DNA of 64,000 bases from Lepisosteus oculatus (GCF_040954835.1 NC_090696.1:53970222-54034221), one strand, 5' to 3'; shown: positions 35,586 through 48,779, numbered from the stretch's first letter. Translations and numbers: made by a program. The notes: generated by a model from the sequence alone, not told the origin.

Positions 35586-36123
35586 GTATATCAATATTAT
35601 CATACGATGAGGCTTGTTATCCTGTTCATTATTTAGTTTGATCCATACTCTAAAGGCACCAGAAACTAAATAAATGCTGCTGTTTTTTTTTCTGAAGCAG
35701 TTCAGTGTAGAATTGGTGATGAAGGTATTATTTAGTTTGACCTGGTACAAAGTTTTTTGTATTCACTGTTTTTTAAAAAGTAAAAAGAAAACACTTTTAA
35801 GAAGAGTCCTTATACTTCTAGTATTGTTCACATACATGATGGCTTGTAATCAATTTCAGGCTGCTTGTTCAGCTTTGTTTCAAACTTATTCCAAGATTGA
35901 GGCAATAATAATAAAAAATCTTTATATTCTCCTATTACTTTAGTTGGTGGATCTTAAAAGGATGAAGGTTAAAGAGTTGCATCAGTCTGCCAGACTATAT
36001 TATATATATCGGACTGCCAATAATGTTTGTCTTTAGCAACAAAATTTATATGCATGGCTCAGTTAAGTAACATTTTTTTTTCTCCTTTGCAGTTATTACT
36101 TTTTCTCTGAGAAGAACATAAAA

Positions 36124-39100
36124 ATGAGACTAGTAATTCTTGAAGATTATGCCTTGGCCAGTGAATGGGCTGCGAAATATATACGCAACAGGATTATTCA
36201 ATTCAGACCTAATTCAGATAAATATTTTACATTAGGATTACCTACAGGTAAGCTATTGCCTGCAACATACTGTATGCTTCTCTTGTTTCCACAAAGGAGA
36301 AGTAAAAAAAGATAAATGTCTTTAGTATAGTATGTCCATTTCAATGGATGCATTCCAACTTGTGCTAATGATAACTGATGCACCACAATATCATGGAAGA
36401 ATTCTACATTCTACACTGATTCAATTATTTATTTCGACCTAAATTATCCCACCCATCCCCAAATGCATCACTTCATGGTTTATTTCTGGAAAGCTCTTTA
36501 TGATAGAAAATCATTAACCGGTACTTGTTTGAAAATATGCAATGTTATTTCTGTATTTTTCTGTTTAAAATTAAAACCACAGACTGAAGTTTTTGTTTAA
36601 TTTTGCCTTTATAGCTACAATATGAAAAACAATTGTTTCCTAAATGGGCATGCAGGTCAAACTGCAATTTATCTAGTACCTGTACTTTATTTATGCAAGT
36701 TATGATTTACTTAATTACATAAGACTATACTAGTTTTACTTGTCTAACTTATGCTTTGTTTAAAAACATTCTCTGATTGTTTAAAAAACCTACAGGGCAA
36801 TTTGTTTTGTTTTTAGGAAGTACACCTTTGGGTTGTTACAAAAAATTAATTGAGTACCACAAAAATGGAGATCTCTCCTTTAAATATGTCAAAACCTTCA
36901 ATATGGATGAATATGTAGGTAAGTAGATTTTTTGTTTGTACTGGTAGACACCTGTCCTTTAAAATAAGTTTGTGCTTAGTCATCACTCTTACAGGAAGGG
37001 CATTTTTGTAACAATGGGATATGTTTTAGGAAGCTGGTTTGGTTTCCTTATGTGACAATTTTAAACACGGCATTAATTAGAAAACTTAACAGGGTGTGTA
37101 CCTGGCATTTAGAAACGTCTTTTTTTCGGTGCATCTTTTGAGTCAAACAAATTATTGGTGTTAAAATGGATCATTTCATTCCAGATTAGCTAGAAAAAGG
37201 AGGTTTTACATATTATGGTAGCATCAAATTTGAACTAAGGTTAATTTTGTTGGCAAGGTCACTTTTTCTTCATGTTGGTGATCATGTGAAGAAAACATTT
37301 TTGAAATTATTTACATTATTTAACATTTGTAATTTGCATTTCTCCATTAATCGAAGAAGCCCCCCGATTAATGTTTCTGTTGAAGTCTGAAATAGTGAAC
37401 TATTGACTCAAAGTTGATATGTTATGGAATGACACTAGACATGTTTTGACATATAATAAACTGTAATTTGTTTTCATAGGTCTTCCTCGGGACCACCCAG
37501 AAAGTTACCATTCCTACATGTGGAACAATTTTTTTAAACACATTGATATTAATCCTGCCAATGCCCATATTCTTGATGGGAATTCACATGATTTGCAAGC
37601 TGAATGTGATGCATTTGAAGAAAAGATTTCAAAAGCAGGTGGAATTGACCTTTTTGTTGGAGGTAGGTTTTGAGGTTTTGTTACTGTTGATTTGATGTTT
37701 ACTTCAGTATAATATACACAGAGAAACTTTAAACGGTCTTTTAAGGAAACGCATATGCTCTTTTCTAAGTGGTACAATTAATTTTTAAAAACTGAAAACT
37801 GCAAGAAAATATTATATTACTGAACAACCTTAGGCCATGAGTTACACATTGTATACATTTCACACACATAAAAGAACTTTGAAGGTGTAGCCATGGTTGA
37901 AGTCTTTTGAAACTGAATTACTGTTAGTGAAGTCAAAAATAAACACTAGAATGTGGGTGCAAATCTTGAGTACCACAATCCGTAAAATACTTCACCAAGA
38001 AAAATTCAGAGGCTATACTGCAAGGTGTAAGCCCCCCATCAGCAGCCAAAACAGAAGGGTTTGATTGGAATTTGCAAAACAAAAATACAGAGGTGAGCTA
38101 CAGGAGTTCTTTCCATAAAACATTATTCCAGATGAAACCCAAATAAACATCTATCAAAGTGATGGAAAGGCTAAAGTGTGGAGAAAAACAGGAACATCCA
38201 ATGACCATACGCATACCACTTCTTCAGTAAAGCATGTTTGAAGGAGTATCAAGGCTTGGGCATGTATGACTGCTTCCGGAACAGGCTCAATGGTCTTTAT
38301 TGATGTCTTTACTAAATATGTCAGAAATATTATGAATTCAGAGATTGCAGTTTTAAGTGAAACGTTTCCTTGGATGCTCAGTATACAAATAGTTAATCGT
38401 AATGTGGTTCTATGCATATTTTACTGAGCTGAAGCCTTTCCCGGCAAACAATGGGTGTGAAGCAGGGCAGACCCTGGACAGGACACCAAGCAATCACAGG
38501 GCAGACACAGACACGTACACACTCACAACAACGCCGGTATTCAAAGAAGCCAATTCACCTACCGTTATGTTTTTGGACTATGGGAGGAAACTGGAGCACG
38601 GAGGAAACCCACACAAAAATGGGGAGAATACACAAACTCCACTTGGATCCGGAATTGAACACAGAGTCCCAATGCTGTGAGGCAGCAATACTAACTACTT
38701 TATATCTCATTGCGTACAAAACATTTTACCCACAACATGAGTTTAAGGATAGAAGTAAGTCTTTGATGTAAATAAAGTTTAATGAGTACACATTTGTATG
38801 CACAATGTAATCATTGCACACAAGATAATAATTGTGGTAGAGGTAATCTATTGGCATACCTCTATGTGGTAATAGGTGAAGTGTTTATTATTAGTGAAAT
38901 TATTCTGGAACTGAGAATGTAAAATATCTACAGTGCCTTACAAAAGTATTCAGACCCTTGACTAATTCTCTCATTTTACTGAATTACAAATCCTACATTG
39001 ACATTTTGTCCTCTGTCAAAAATTGACCCCCACAGCTAGAAAATGTAATATGGTAGGTATTAAAAAAATGAGGAAAGGAACAGATAACAAAACACAGTAT

Positions 39101-41138
39101 GAATTATCTTTATGCCTTCAGTCTTTATGCATGACTTAGTGGAATGAGACTAAATTCACAGAGTACTGAATTACATACTGTAGATAAAAATGTTAAGGTT
39201 AAACAGAACTGAAGTTTTCCTTTTGTAATTTTGGTTTTAGGCATTGGACCTGATGGACACATTGCTTTCAATGAACCTGGGTCCAGCCTTGTGTCTCGGA
39301 CCCGCGTGAAGACTCTAGCTAAGGACACAATAGTAGCCAATGCAAGGTTCTTTGGAAATGACCTAACCAAAGTTCCTACTATGGCATTAACTGTGGGAGT
39401 TGGAACGGTTATGGATGCAAGAGAGGTAAATTATTAGTCTATTTTGTTTTTGTTTCTGTGCAGAACGTGCTTAACAGTTCTGCTGTCTTCTCATCCTATT
39501 GTATACATCACCTGCATAGCCAGTTTCTATGCTTTTGGTATATGAACATAAGGATATGCTAGTTCAGGGTATCTTGCATATGTATTCATTACACAATACT
39601 TTTGTTGTGGGACTAGTAGAATTCCCCTTAGTTTTCCTTATGTAGTGTATAGCTAAATCATTACATCACATGCATTAAGATCAAGATAAGGTCATTATAC
39701 AAGTGGTTACATTTCACTTGGACTCTTGCTCACCCACCCAGTTATTTGTCTTATTGGTTGCATTCTGGTAAGATTTTTGCTCTTCTGGTCAAATTCCACT
39801 TCAAGGCTTAAGTCACAAAATTGATTGCTTCTTATTCTGAAATGGAGAGGAAGTGTTTCAAAAGTCTTCAACTCAGGGAGAACTGATATCAGTGATGGGG
39901 AAAGCTCTTGTTGTTGCCACCCAGGGTGGTTACTTGGGATTGGGGCCATAAAAAATTATGACGTTTTTTTTCTTTTAACCTGTAGTTATATTATAATGTG
40001 TTTCAATAAAAAAAAGATTATAATATGTCGCTTATAACTTGTCGTATGCCAATGTGCAATCTCTGGCTGAGAAGAATTGTCTTTCAAAGTTCAAACTGTT
40101 TTCCTCATCTTACAGTTTAATTGTATTAAAATATAAATAATCTAATTTGAATATTTTACAAATAGTGAAAACTGTTTGGTCCATTTATTGTCCATCCAAG
40201 ACCAAATAAGGACATTTTCTTTTGATAGAGCACTATGAATTTAGCTGTTATTTTTTTGTAGTTTTATGTATAGAATGTCCTTTTTTCAAGAATTAGTGTT
40301 GTATCATTGGAAATTCAAGATATGTAGATTTTTCACATTTTAAATTTCACTAATTTTTAAGGTTTTTTTATACATTTTAAATTACTTCAAATGAAATTTA
40401 TTTTTAGGTAATGATTTTAATCACTGGGGCCCACAAAGCTTTTGCCTTATATAAAGCAATTGAAGAAGGAGTCAATCACATGTGGACAGTTTCTGCATTC
40501 CAGCAGCACCCACACACCATTTTTGTCTGTGATGAAGATGCCACTTTAGAACTGAGAGTGAAGACTGTCAAGTACTTCAAAGGTGAGTTTGCCTTAGCAT
40601 TTATACATATTATTCTTGGGTTTTAGGTAAAAAGAGTTATATTCCTGAAACAGGTAGTTAATACTTCTGATATTAATTCATAATTAAATCTATGAGCAGT
40701 TGTAGATTGACTTTCATGTTTATTTTTACAAAAGAACATCAAACGTAAATAAAAAGTCTGCTGTTGCACTTGCAGGATAGAAATACGTATATGATGACTC
40801 CATCTGAGTAAATTGCCAATTTCTAGTCAGTGAAATTAGTATTTTTTCCATAATTATTTTTGTTAACTTTAACTTTAAAGTTATGCAGAAGCAGATTTAA
40901 AGTGACTTGTAAATAATAAATGTTACAGAGTTCTGCTAATACCAAGTGCTACTTTTAAAAAAGGGTAAAAGCCAGGTAATTACTGTGTTTTTTTTTCTTT
41001 CAAAATATATTTTAAAAGTGTGTATATATGTGTGATTTACATATCTGTTCTTCATTCATTTTTCTTTTTTAAGGGTTAATGCATGTACACAATAGGCTTG
41101 TGGATCCACTGTACAGTATGAAGGACTACAAGAATTGA
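36124..41138 (+). CDS. gnpda2: Glucosamine-6-phosphate deaminase 2, complete coding region in six exons
   Basis: This cytosolic enzyme converts glucosamine 6-phosphate to fructose 6-phosphate and ammonia. Coding exons are 36124-36247, 36817-36918, 37480-37662, 39241-39425, 40408-40582 and 41074-41138; all introns are GT-AG and the phases join. The product is 277 residues, against 276 for human GNPDA2 (from memory). The sugar-phosphate loop LGLPTGSTP is at about 37-45. Expected catalytic residues are present: D72 (in FNMDEYVG) and D141, H143 and E148 (in [14 protein letters not shown]). The short C-terminus, [11 protein letters not shown], favours GNPDA2 over GNPDA1, which has a longer tail. 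The exon starts at 36093 after a strong polypyrimidine acceptor, with the ATG inside. Introns carry only a SINE and a Tc1 scar. An AATAAA lies just after the stop, near 41165. Confidence 0.97.
38425..38697 (-). repeat. tRNA-derived SINE in gnpda2 intron
   Basis: It is the same SINE family as 11157-11445, on the opposite strand to gnpda2 (GGACTATGGGAGGAAACTGG, ..TGAACACAGAGTCCC, ..AATGCTGTGAGGCAGCAATA). It lies between coding exons at 37662 and 39241. Confidence 0.75.
38931..39080 (+). repeat. Tc1-like terminal repeat scar in gnpda2 intron
   Basis: ACAGTGCCTTACAAAAGTAT followed by TCAGACCC is the classic outer end of a fish Tc1 family. Only one end is clear, so this is a truncated or internally deleted copy. 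Confidence 0.55.
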
Positions 41139-44100
41139 AGAAGGATTTTAGTTCCTCCTTAGGTAAATAAAGGGGGGAAAATATGTATTTTCCCTCAAAA
41201 GACCTATGCAACAAATAGTGAACGGTGAAAAAATGTCTATGTTCTAGAGTAACTAGCTGTCCTGTATAATCACAATATAATGGGGTCAAGGGATTTGTAG
41301 TACATATATTCCAATTGTGAGTAGGATGTGTGTATTGCTTTATAAAACCCATAGTGCATCACTCATTTGTTAGTGTCTGCACCAAGATGCAATGTCTATA
41401 GATTGGAGTGTAAAACATGTTTTACTAGCCTTGTCATATAACACAGAAAAGTAAACTCACAAAAAATAGCATACATATTTCAGTATTTGTAATCTTTGTC
41501 TTATTTCAAGTACAATATATTAGAATGAGCTTTTTCTGTCTTTTGAAAAGTCCAATTGATTAAACATTTCTGACTTTGTTTCTAAACTATTACATACCTT
41601 TGTGCTTCTGCACATATGATCTTTTTTTTGTACAGCACCTCCCATTGGAGCCAGACTTGTTTCCTGTTGGTAAATTGATATGGTGCATTTCCTGTTTAAT
41701 ACCCTGCTGTAGTTTATAATGTAGGTATAAAATTACCTTCACAATTAAAATTGTAGAAAAAATGTTCAGCTACAAATGTCAAAATAAACTATAAAGTGAG
41801 TATTCTGCAACCTTTCTAGGAATTATTGAGAAAAATGCCCTTGGTAAAACAGCAACACTGATATTGTTTTGTATTTAAAAAATAGTTCAAGCTGGTCTTG
41901 TTCCATTATTTAATGCAGCAGTCTTTAAGATACACTCCCCTGCTTGTAAGTACTTTATATAAAGTCAACAGGAGCCCTACTGTTTTTTACAGTGTTCAGA
42001 ATGTCTTACTGTTTAACATTGAGATCATATTTGAATATATTTTTATTTTGCTTACAAAAGAAGATGTGTGTACCCTGGAGTGTTTTTCAGCATAGCATTT
42101 ATAACTAAAGAGCTTGTATATTCTGTTTTTCATTCTTAGGAAAAGTATTGTTTACATTCACGATAGCACAAAATCGAACACTTATTTTAAATGTATGCTT
42201 TTTATTGAACTTACAGATGCAGATTACATTAAGAATTGTTCACAAACTTAAAATTATACAGTTAATAAAGTCACATCATTTCTGATATCTTTTCTTACCC
42301 TTTCTAGTAAAAGTGGAAAAGGTTTGCAAAACCCCTGCAGACCCCTGTCTGTTTTTCACACTTGCAACTAATTATTTGCCACCCTAATAAAGTAACTCAA
42401 GATATTTTATTTTGCAGCCCTCTGTAATTCTGGCCCTTTATAGTAAGATTCCTTTCTAAGTTAAATCACACAAAAAAGTTATGTAACTGTTTAAGGTCTA
42501 ATATCAAGGTCTAATATTTGTATTATAATACCAGTATACATCAGTTTGATAACAGAAGTCATACTTTTATCATGTACTGTATTTGAATAACAAGACATAC
42601 ATTTTTGAATGATTGTCATTTCTTGATATAAAATATTAAGAGCTTTAAATAGAAGGCATGCAGTAACTGCTGAGACCATGCTTTGAGATGGTCAAGTGGG
42701 AGAAATGCATATATGCTTTACAAATCATAGGCCTGGGCTTTTAACATTGGCCATTTATTTGTTAACCTTTGAGCAGTATCACTAGGGACATTCACATAAG
42801 TAGCCTTTTTGTATTTCTGATGGTCTTTGGTATCTAAATGATGTTGAGAATTCAGTTGAGCATGCAGAAAACTGAAATATGGGTCCTGCTGTAGCAGTGC
42901 AGAGGTGCTTTTGGATGCTTGAAAAACATTCTGTGCTATTGCTCCTTCCATGGTTGCACGATGAGGCCAAAACCATAAACTAGACTTACTGTATGTACAT
43001 ACCAAATAATAGTAGCTTCACAATAGTAAAAGAGCCTTGTGAATAATGACATTTTTCTCATTACTGCTGTCTTGAATGTATTCTGCCTTTTAGTTTTCAT
43101 GTGTTTATAATTACGACCACAGCTGGAAGGCCAAAATTCTTTCGCTTTTATTTTAAAATAAAAATGTTTAGAGCTCTATTCATTATTTACACAAAACCTG
43201 CCTTTAAGATCATGCTGAATTGAGCTAAACATGCTACCTATAATTATGGCTGTGACTTGAGCATTTTAAATGAATGAATTGATTGCCAATACAACTTCAT
43301 GAGTAATTGAAACCGTTGAACCTAAAAGGAAACATATTGTCTTACATCAAGGAAGTGTGGAAATTGTAACTGCAGAGGATGTGCCGCATTACATAAAAAA
43401 ATCTAGTGTATTTATCATTACCATCAAGGGAGTCTTAAAAATGTCTAAACCAGGTTTCTTCAGTTTTGGTGCCTAGTTGCTTAGGTGTTCATTTACAATA
43501 CTTCTAACACTTGTTGTACTGTAGACTTTTAGGACAAGCTTAGTTTGATCGCAAAAGTCAGCCCAGGTGCACCTAAAGAATAAAGTGCCATTCTTGTTTG
43601 AAAACCATACTATCATCTGATTGATGCCTGTAATCTCACATTACTGATGCTAAGACCCTTATTACTAATAAGAAAATTGTTTATGTTGTGTGTAGTGTTT
43701 GTATTGCAATTGTTAATAAATATTATTGTGCCTGAATTATTGCTTTTTTCCCACCAAAACTGTGCCAGAGAACTAAACATGCACATGCCTCTATACTCAG
43801 CTATTGATCAAAACAAGTGTCTTTTATATTAGTTAATTAAATTCTTGGTTAATCATTTAAGAGCCATCAACAGTCCAGTAACACTAAAAAGACAGGGAAA
43901 GAGAGGGAATGACACAGGACAGACAGAAAGGCATAAGGAGAGAGAAGTGAGAGTAATGATTGGGACAGGCGATAGGTCTTTGTTCCAATCATTAGATTCG
44001 AGTAAAGTATTTGAACATTCTTAAGAGAGTTTTCTATTTAGGAAAACTCTTTGATTTCCTGTATAAAGAATCCCTAAGTTAAAAACTCCTGGTTAGTGGA

Positions 44101-44725
44101 TGCATTTTTAGATTAGGGATAGATTTTTTAAAATCTCCAGATTTTTAGAGAGACTTAACTGTATGCCTGATTTTGTTTAGCTTAGAAGGCATGTTTTTCT
44201 TTGTTGTTCGCCTTTGTAGGAGTGATATAGGATCCTTGAATGTTGTATTATGTGCTGTGTTATTAGTGTGAGTTACTGTCATTATTAATAAATATTTGTT
44301 TAACCCATTGTGCCTTATTTATTGCTCATTTCACCAAAGCTTACCGGAGAAAAAAGAATGCCTCTAATTATACCAATTGCACCGATATATTCTTGGCAGC
44401 ATATCTTTTACAATTTAGGGTTTATGATTATTTATACTAATTATTTTCCTGCTTGGTATGTAATGCTCTATTTTTGTAACACCCCCCCAAGTAACAGAGA
44501 TGAATCCTTTTCTATTTGTTATGTCTTATTTATCCTGACTAAAGGCCTAATATCTGGTTACTGTAAAATGTTATAAATTAATTAATTGATTTAACGGAAA
44601 AAGAGTTTAGCTAAAGCTATTAGTACATTTATTTGCACATTTGATCTTTGATCATTTTGACTTGCTTCAAGTAACCTGATTAAATAATTTTCCAAATGCT
44701 TAGAAATTGCACATTGTATTATGTA
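41139..44725. other. gnpda2 3' UTR and flank; no further sure gene
   Basis: The first part is 3' UTR of gnpda2, with AATAAA-type signals near 41165 and 42263. The remainder is A/T-rich. One open frame (42951-42718, minus) is listed separately. A purine-rich stretch at 43890-43960 is of no known role. Confidence 0.5.
42718..42951 (-). other. Unrecognised open frame, 77 codons
   Basis: The ATG at 42951 has a good Kozak context (CAACCATGG). The product begins MEGAIAQNVFQ and has the composition of a soluble protein (QDPYFSFLHAQL, then a KDHQKYKKATYVNVP stretch), unlike the A/T-driven frames nearby. It may be a small exon, a processed pseudogene or chance. No splice or promoter evidence was found, and I recognise no family. 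Confidence 0.2.
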
Positions 44726-45429
44726 CAGTCAACTCAAGAATTATTGGCACCCTTCATGAAATTCAGCAAAAATTATGGTATAAAATCATAACAATCAAAA
44801 CAGTACACATAATGATTCAAATGTTCTGCTCAAATGTTTGGGGAAACAACTTACCTTTGCTCTCATAAAGTTATTCATTAAAAAAAATGTTTTTTGAGTA
44901 ATAGTATTTTTCTCAAATACATAGGGGGGTCAAAAGTATTGGCATCCCTAAAGAATATTTAAAATAAAACTAAACAAAGTGGTGTCTGTTATGAAATTCT
45001 ATACTTTTTAGTTGGTCTCAGTCTCCAGGAACTCTATTGCTGCCTTACACCCGTTACGATTTCTCTGGGGTATAAATATGAGATTGCAGGCATGTAAAAT
45101 CTCTTTGTCATCCATCACCATGGGTAAATCCTAAGAGCTTTCAGCTAAAAAGAGACAGATGGTTGTTGACCTACACAGATCAGGTAACGGATATGAAAAA
45201 ATACAAGTTTCAAAATCAACTGTTAGACACCACCTCAATGTCAACAAGCTCTTTGGAAGCACCTGAACTTTGCCAAGTGTTATAGGAACTACAATTGGAA
45301 TTGTGTTGTGGTCAGATGAGACCAAAATTGAACTTTATGGCCATGCACACCATCGGCATGTTTGGTGACAAAAGAGGACTGCATGCAAGGAAAATCACCT
45401 GATACCCATAGTAAAGTGTGGTGGTGGAT
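44726..45429 (+). pseudogene. Fossil Tc1 transposon, 3' end removed by Gypsy insertion
   Basis: It starts after TA at 44724-44725 with CAGTCAACTCAAGAATTATT and a GGCACCC end. A transposase in broken frames follows; near 45300-45430 VLWSDETKIELYG and KCGGGL-like phrases mark the first catalytic Asp region. The sequence ends exactly where the LTR TGTCACCGGG starts at 45430. No continuation was found beyond the Gypsy element at 53840, so the rest may have been deleted. This family differs from the two intact Tc1 copies. Confidence 0.7.
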
Positions 45430-46112
45430 TGTCACCGGGAGGGCAGGAGGGGTGCCAAAGTGAGTCCTTTTAAAACAGAATGATGACTCAGCCGCAATTG
45501 CACTTAGGTGCAAACGTGATGGTTTCTTAGGACAGTGCTCCCCACACTTATATATAGCAACAAAAAAAAAACAACAAAATGGAACTAGTACACACACAAA
45601 AAAGCAAACAAACCCTTTATCTAAGAAATAGAGACCAGGAGTCCTACCACACTTAGGTCCTATCAGCTCCCCACTGCAGCTATAGCGAGACTAAGCCCTG
45701 TTAGATCTCTCCCCCCCTCCAAAATAGGTACCGTATAGCCCTGCCCCCTCGGACTGTACCACTGTTACATAATTCTGGAGCTGCATTTTCAAGATAAAAT
45801 AATTTCCCAACATGGCAATTCCTTAATTCTTTTAAACAATAGTGTATACAGAATGTACAAAAAAATACCAACCCTGAATACATTTTACTTATTTTTAACC
45901 ACCTGTAAAAATGGTACTTCCTTTACCGGAAGATGTGCGCATGCACCACTCAGCGTTGACACTACAAAGCCAAGCTGAAAACGGGTATCGGGTTTGGACC
46001 AATGAGGCCACCATACCCGGAAGTCGGACAGCAACACGGAAGAGACAAACAAACAGAACGCTCCCTCACACAGCTAAGTACAAATAAACAGAAACATAAT
46101 GATAGACCTACA
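45430..46112 (-). repeat. 3' LTR of second Gmr1-type Gypsy
   Basis: Its sequence is collinear with 53171-53839, with small differences (e.g. aaagtgagtcc against caagtgagtca). On the plus strand it starts TGTCACCGGGAGGGCAGGAG and ends GACCTACA. It cuts off the fossil Tc1 at 45429. Confidence 0.85.
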
Positions 46113-46229
46113 GAGTTTGTGTTTGTCTCTACAGGTAACAGGAACTGATTTTGAAATAAGTTGTGGTAATGTTTTGCGTGTATGAAATAGCAAACTGCTA
46201 GCCAAGCCCCGAGTGTGCACCCTCATGAG

Positions 46230-46565
46230 CTAGCTAGCTAGCCAACAGGAAAGTGTATGCAAGAACGTGTGTAACTTAAGTTGGATAATGGGTGTCGTGT
46301 ACTGTACTGTCTGCGGACGGTGACATAGATCCTCTGTCACATTACCTCCCTCCTTTTCAGGATTAACGAAGGTCGGCAATTGAGATAAGTAGTCCGCAGT
46401 GATGTTCATCTTGCCAGATTTGTGACGAATTTTAAAACAATATGGTTGTAACGCCAAGTACCACCGCTTCACCCTAGCATTATGATATTTCATGGTCTGC
46501 AACCAAGTGAGTGCTCGGTGGTCAATGTCCAAATCAAACTCTCGTCCCAGTAAGTAGGAGTGGAG
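46230..46565 (-). pseudogene. RNase H C-terminal part of second Gmr1-type Gypsy
   Basis: Minus strand: YLLGREFDLDIDHRALTWLQ is the conserved RNase H block containing the catalytic Asp. It is followed by ARVKRWYLALQPYCF and ITADYLSQLP, typical of the end of Gypsy RNase H. It begins abruptly at about 46565 next to the retroviral fragment, showing that everything between integrase and this point was lost or displaced. Confidence 0.85.
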
Positions 46566-46570
46566 ACTAT

Positions 46571-46778
46571 TGTCATGAAAATATTAATTTTCAAGGAAGC
46601 CACAAGAGGGAGTTCTCACCTAAGTAAGGTCTTTATTTCAATATTGCAATATTGGGAGCCCTGTTGCCACTCTCCAAAGTGCATCAGAGACTCCCAATAT
46701 TGCAATATTGAAATAAAGACCTTACTCAGGTGAGAACTCTCTCTTGTGGCTTCCTTGAAAAGTAATATTTCCATTACA
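46571..46778. repeat. 88-bp inverted repeat with 32-bp loop at retroviral LTR end
   Basis: The left arm is 46571-46658, the loop 46659-46690 and the right arm 46691-46778; the arms match at all but a handful of positions. The outer ends are TGTCATGAAAATATT and AATATTTCCATTACA. Each arm also has the inner palindrome CAATATTGCAATATTG. The right arm is the true LTR 3' end, next to the primer-binding site; the left arm is an inverted copy of it. Confidence 0.9.
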
Positions 46779-46781
46779 ATT

Positions 46782-46799
46782 TGGGGGCTCGTCCGGGAT
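46782..46799 (+). other. Retroviral primer-binding site, tRNA-Pro type
   Basis: TGGGGGCTCGTCCGGGAT, three bases after the LTR end CA, is the 18-nt complement of the 3' end of tRNA-Pro. It is the primer used by many gammaretrovirus-like elements, where it would start reverse transcription. Confidence 0.9.
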
Positions 46800-47136
46800 C
46801 ACAAGCCTGAGCGCGGACGGGTGCTGAAACTCCATCCGGACCCGGACAATTTGAGCAAATTGGATGAACCTAGGGGGATAAACTGTTTTTCTCTTCCAGA
46901 GACGCGTCTGGAGAATTGGCAGCTGTCTGACGTCAGTAAGTGATCCTTAAAAAATTAATAGTTTGAAAAGCGAGCCACAGGGGTGTTCTCTTCAATAAGT
47001 CAGGGACTTATAACGGGTCTGGGACCCGGCGAGTCTGGGACTCGTGAAATGAACATATCTTAACACAGACGTGTGTTTTTTGCTCTGCAGAGTAGTTAAT
47101 GTTATAAGGTTCTAAGTAAGGCACCGATCGGTAAAA

Positions 47137-47985
47137 ATGGGGAATGAAAATTCAAAGATGAAAATTTGACCGAGCAGTCCAGCAAAAGTACATGTATGAC
47201 AAATTCAGAGAAGCAGGAATAGGTGTAAACGATTATAGCCCGAGTTAGAGTCCCGGCAGAAGGAAACATTTTTATGTTCATGAACTGTAAAGCTAGGGTA
47301 ATAGGTGTAAGATAACTTGCACATAATTTATATATGATAATTAGGGGCCCATAACTATGAAGGATCTTTGTAAGTGAATCAGAATGGACAGAGGAAAGTG
47401 GAATTAGGAAAAAGAAGTTTCCTGAAGAAGGGGAAACTTAGTAGAGAAGTAGAAGAAAGGAAAGAAAGTGAATTGGAAAACTTATGTCAGGGAAAGAGGA
47501 ATCACAGAAATGATGGGAAGCTTCAAAAAAGACTAGTCTTGAAACTAAAGAACAGCAAGCTGCAGCTAAAGTCATGGCCATGCGTACTAAAAAGAAAAAG
47601 TCTCCACCGAAATTAGAAAGTGGTCTGGAGCCAAAGCCTTTTCACTTGTTCGTGAAATGCCAATGTGCACTTTTCCAGGTCCAGAAGGAACTCCAGCATA
47701 TGTACATTGACCTTGGTCTTCTAGTGAATTATTTGCATTAGTCAAGTCTTTTCCTAAATTGCCTGATGATTGTAAAGAATTTAAAAGAAAGGCAAGCCTT
47801 GTTCTTGATTGCCTTAAGCCTAATTACAGTGACAACCTTGTTGCTAGATCATATTGTTCCTAAAGGTTTACAACGTCCTCTAAAAAGGAGGAGGCAGATT
47901 GGCGTATACATGACCCAAATGATGAAGAAGTATCCATCTAAATTAAACCACACAGACATGGAGAGAAAAAGTTAGGTGGCAGCTT
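47137..47985 (+). pseudogene. Retroviral gag remnant
   Basis: An ATG at 47137 opens MGNENSKMK, an N-myristoylation-type Gag start, but a stop follows within ten codons. Downstream, in shifting frames, phrases such as VREMPMCTFPGPEGTP (about 47652-47700) and FPKLPDDCKEFKRKA look like Gag, near the matrix/capsid boundary. Several stops separate them, so it cannot make a working protein. Confidence 0.55.
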
Positions 47986-48536
47986 CTAAAAAGAGGTAAG
48001 GACTCCTCTTTTCTAAAAAGTCCCTTGTCCTCTCCATGTTGCTGTGGTGGGTTCAGGGTTTTTCTGAAGCTGAAGCGAGTACAACAGAAAAATGAGTTTA
48101 TGGTGTATATGTTTGTAGATGCCTGTTTTGTGAAGGTGGGGTAGAAAAAGAGGGATGGCTGAAGGAATAGCGTCTCGCCCTGCCCGTGTGAAAAAATCCA
48201 GGTCTTGCATCCTGGTACACGACTGCAGTACGGCTGAAGGTAGTAACTAGAACTCTACTCGCAAGAACGTGGTTGTGTATTAAAAGCCAGGATTTGGAAT
48301 CTGATCCGTGTTCCCGAATTGTGATAGTTCGTCAGTTTGTCTTGACTGGGGGATTCCGTGGGGCGTGTGGGAGACGTGAAAATGGTTTGGTGTGAAAAAA
48401 AAAATAGATTAATGCAAAGTGAAATTTAAAAAGAAATATGGACTGTCAGACGGAATTTAGTCTGAACAGGAATGCAGAAAAGTGTATGAACATTGAGTAA
48501 AAATAAAGAGAGAAGGGTTTTATTTCAGAGGAATAT

Positions 48537-48737
48537 TTGAGAATTCAACAGAATATCATAGATGAGTCACAAAAATCCCTGACGGAAAAGATAAAAGCAA
48601 TGGCTGAGCGAAACAAAGTTATATATGCAGAAAAAGCAAAAGCAAAAGAAGAAATAGAACACCTTAAGAGAGAATCTGAGAGAAGGGTGGGAATTAGTGT
48701 GGAGATTTTTGAAAGAGCATTACCCACCGAAAACTGA
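48537..48737 (+). other. Lys/Glu-rich open frame, coiled-coil-like
   Basis: Sixty-six codons: MRIQQNIIDESQK.. then KAKAKEEIEHLKRESERR, with heptad-like hydrophobic spacing and high charge. It could be a leftover of the retrovirus or of another element; no family is recognised and no promoter is seen. Confidence 0.2.
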
Positions 48738-48779
48738 TTGGAGAAAAGTAACAGCATGTAAGCAGAAGGAAGTGAGGAT

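Larger units (their letters stand above)
46571..48760 (+). mobile_element. Endogenous retrovirus fragment (LTR end, leader, broken gag)
   Basis: An LTR end (..TTACA at 46778) is followed by a tRNA-Pro-type primer-binding site, a leader with a GTAAGT-type splice donor near 46936, and a decayed gag. It lies inside the Gypsy element on the opposite strand. No pol, env or 3' LTR was recognised. Its right limit is uncertain; family B sequence starts at about 48780. Confidence 0.7.
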
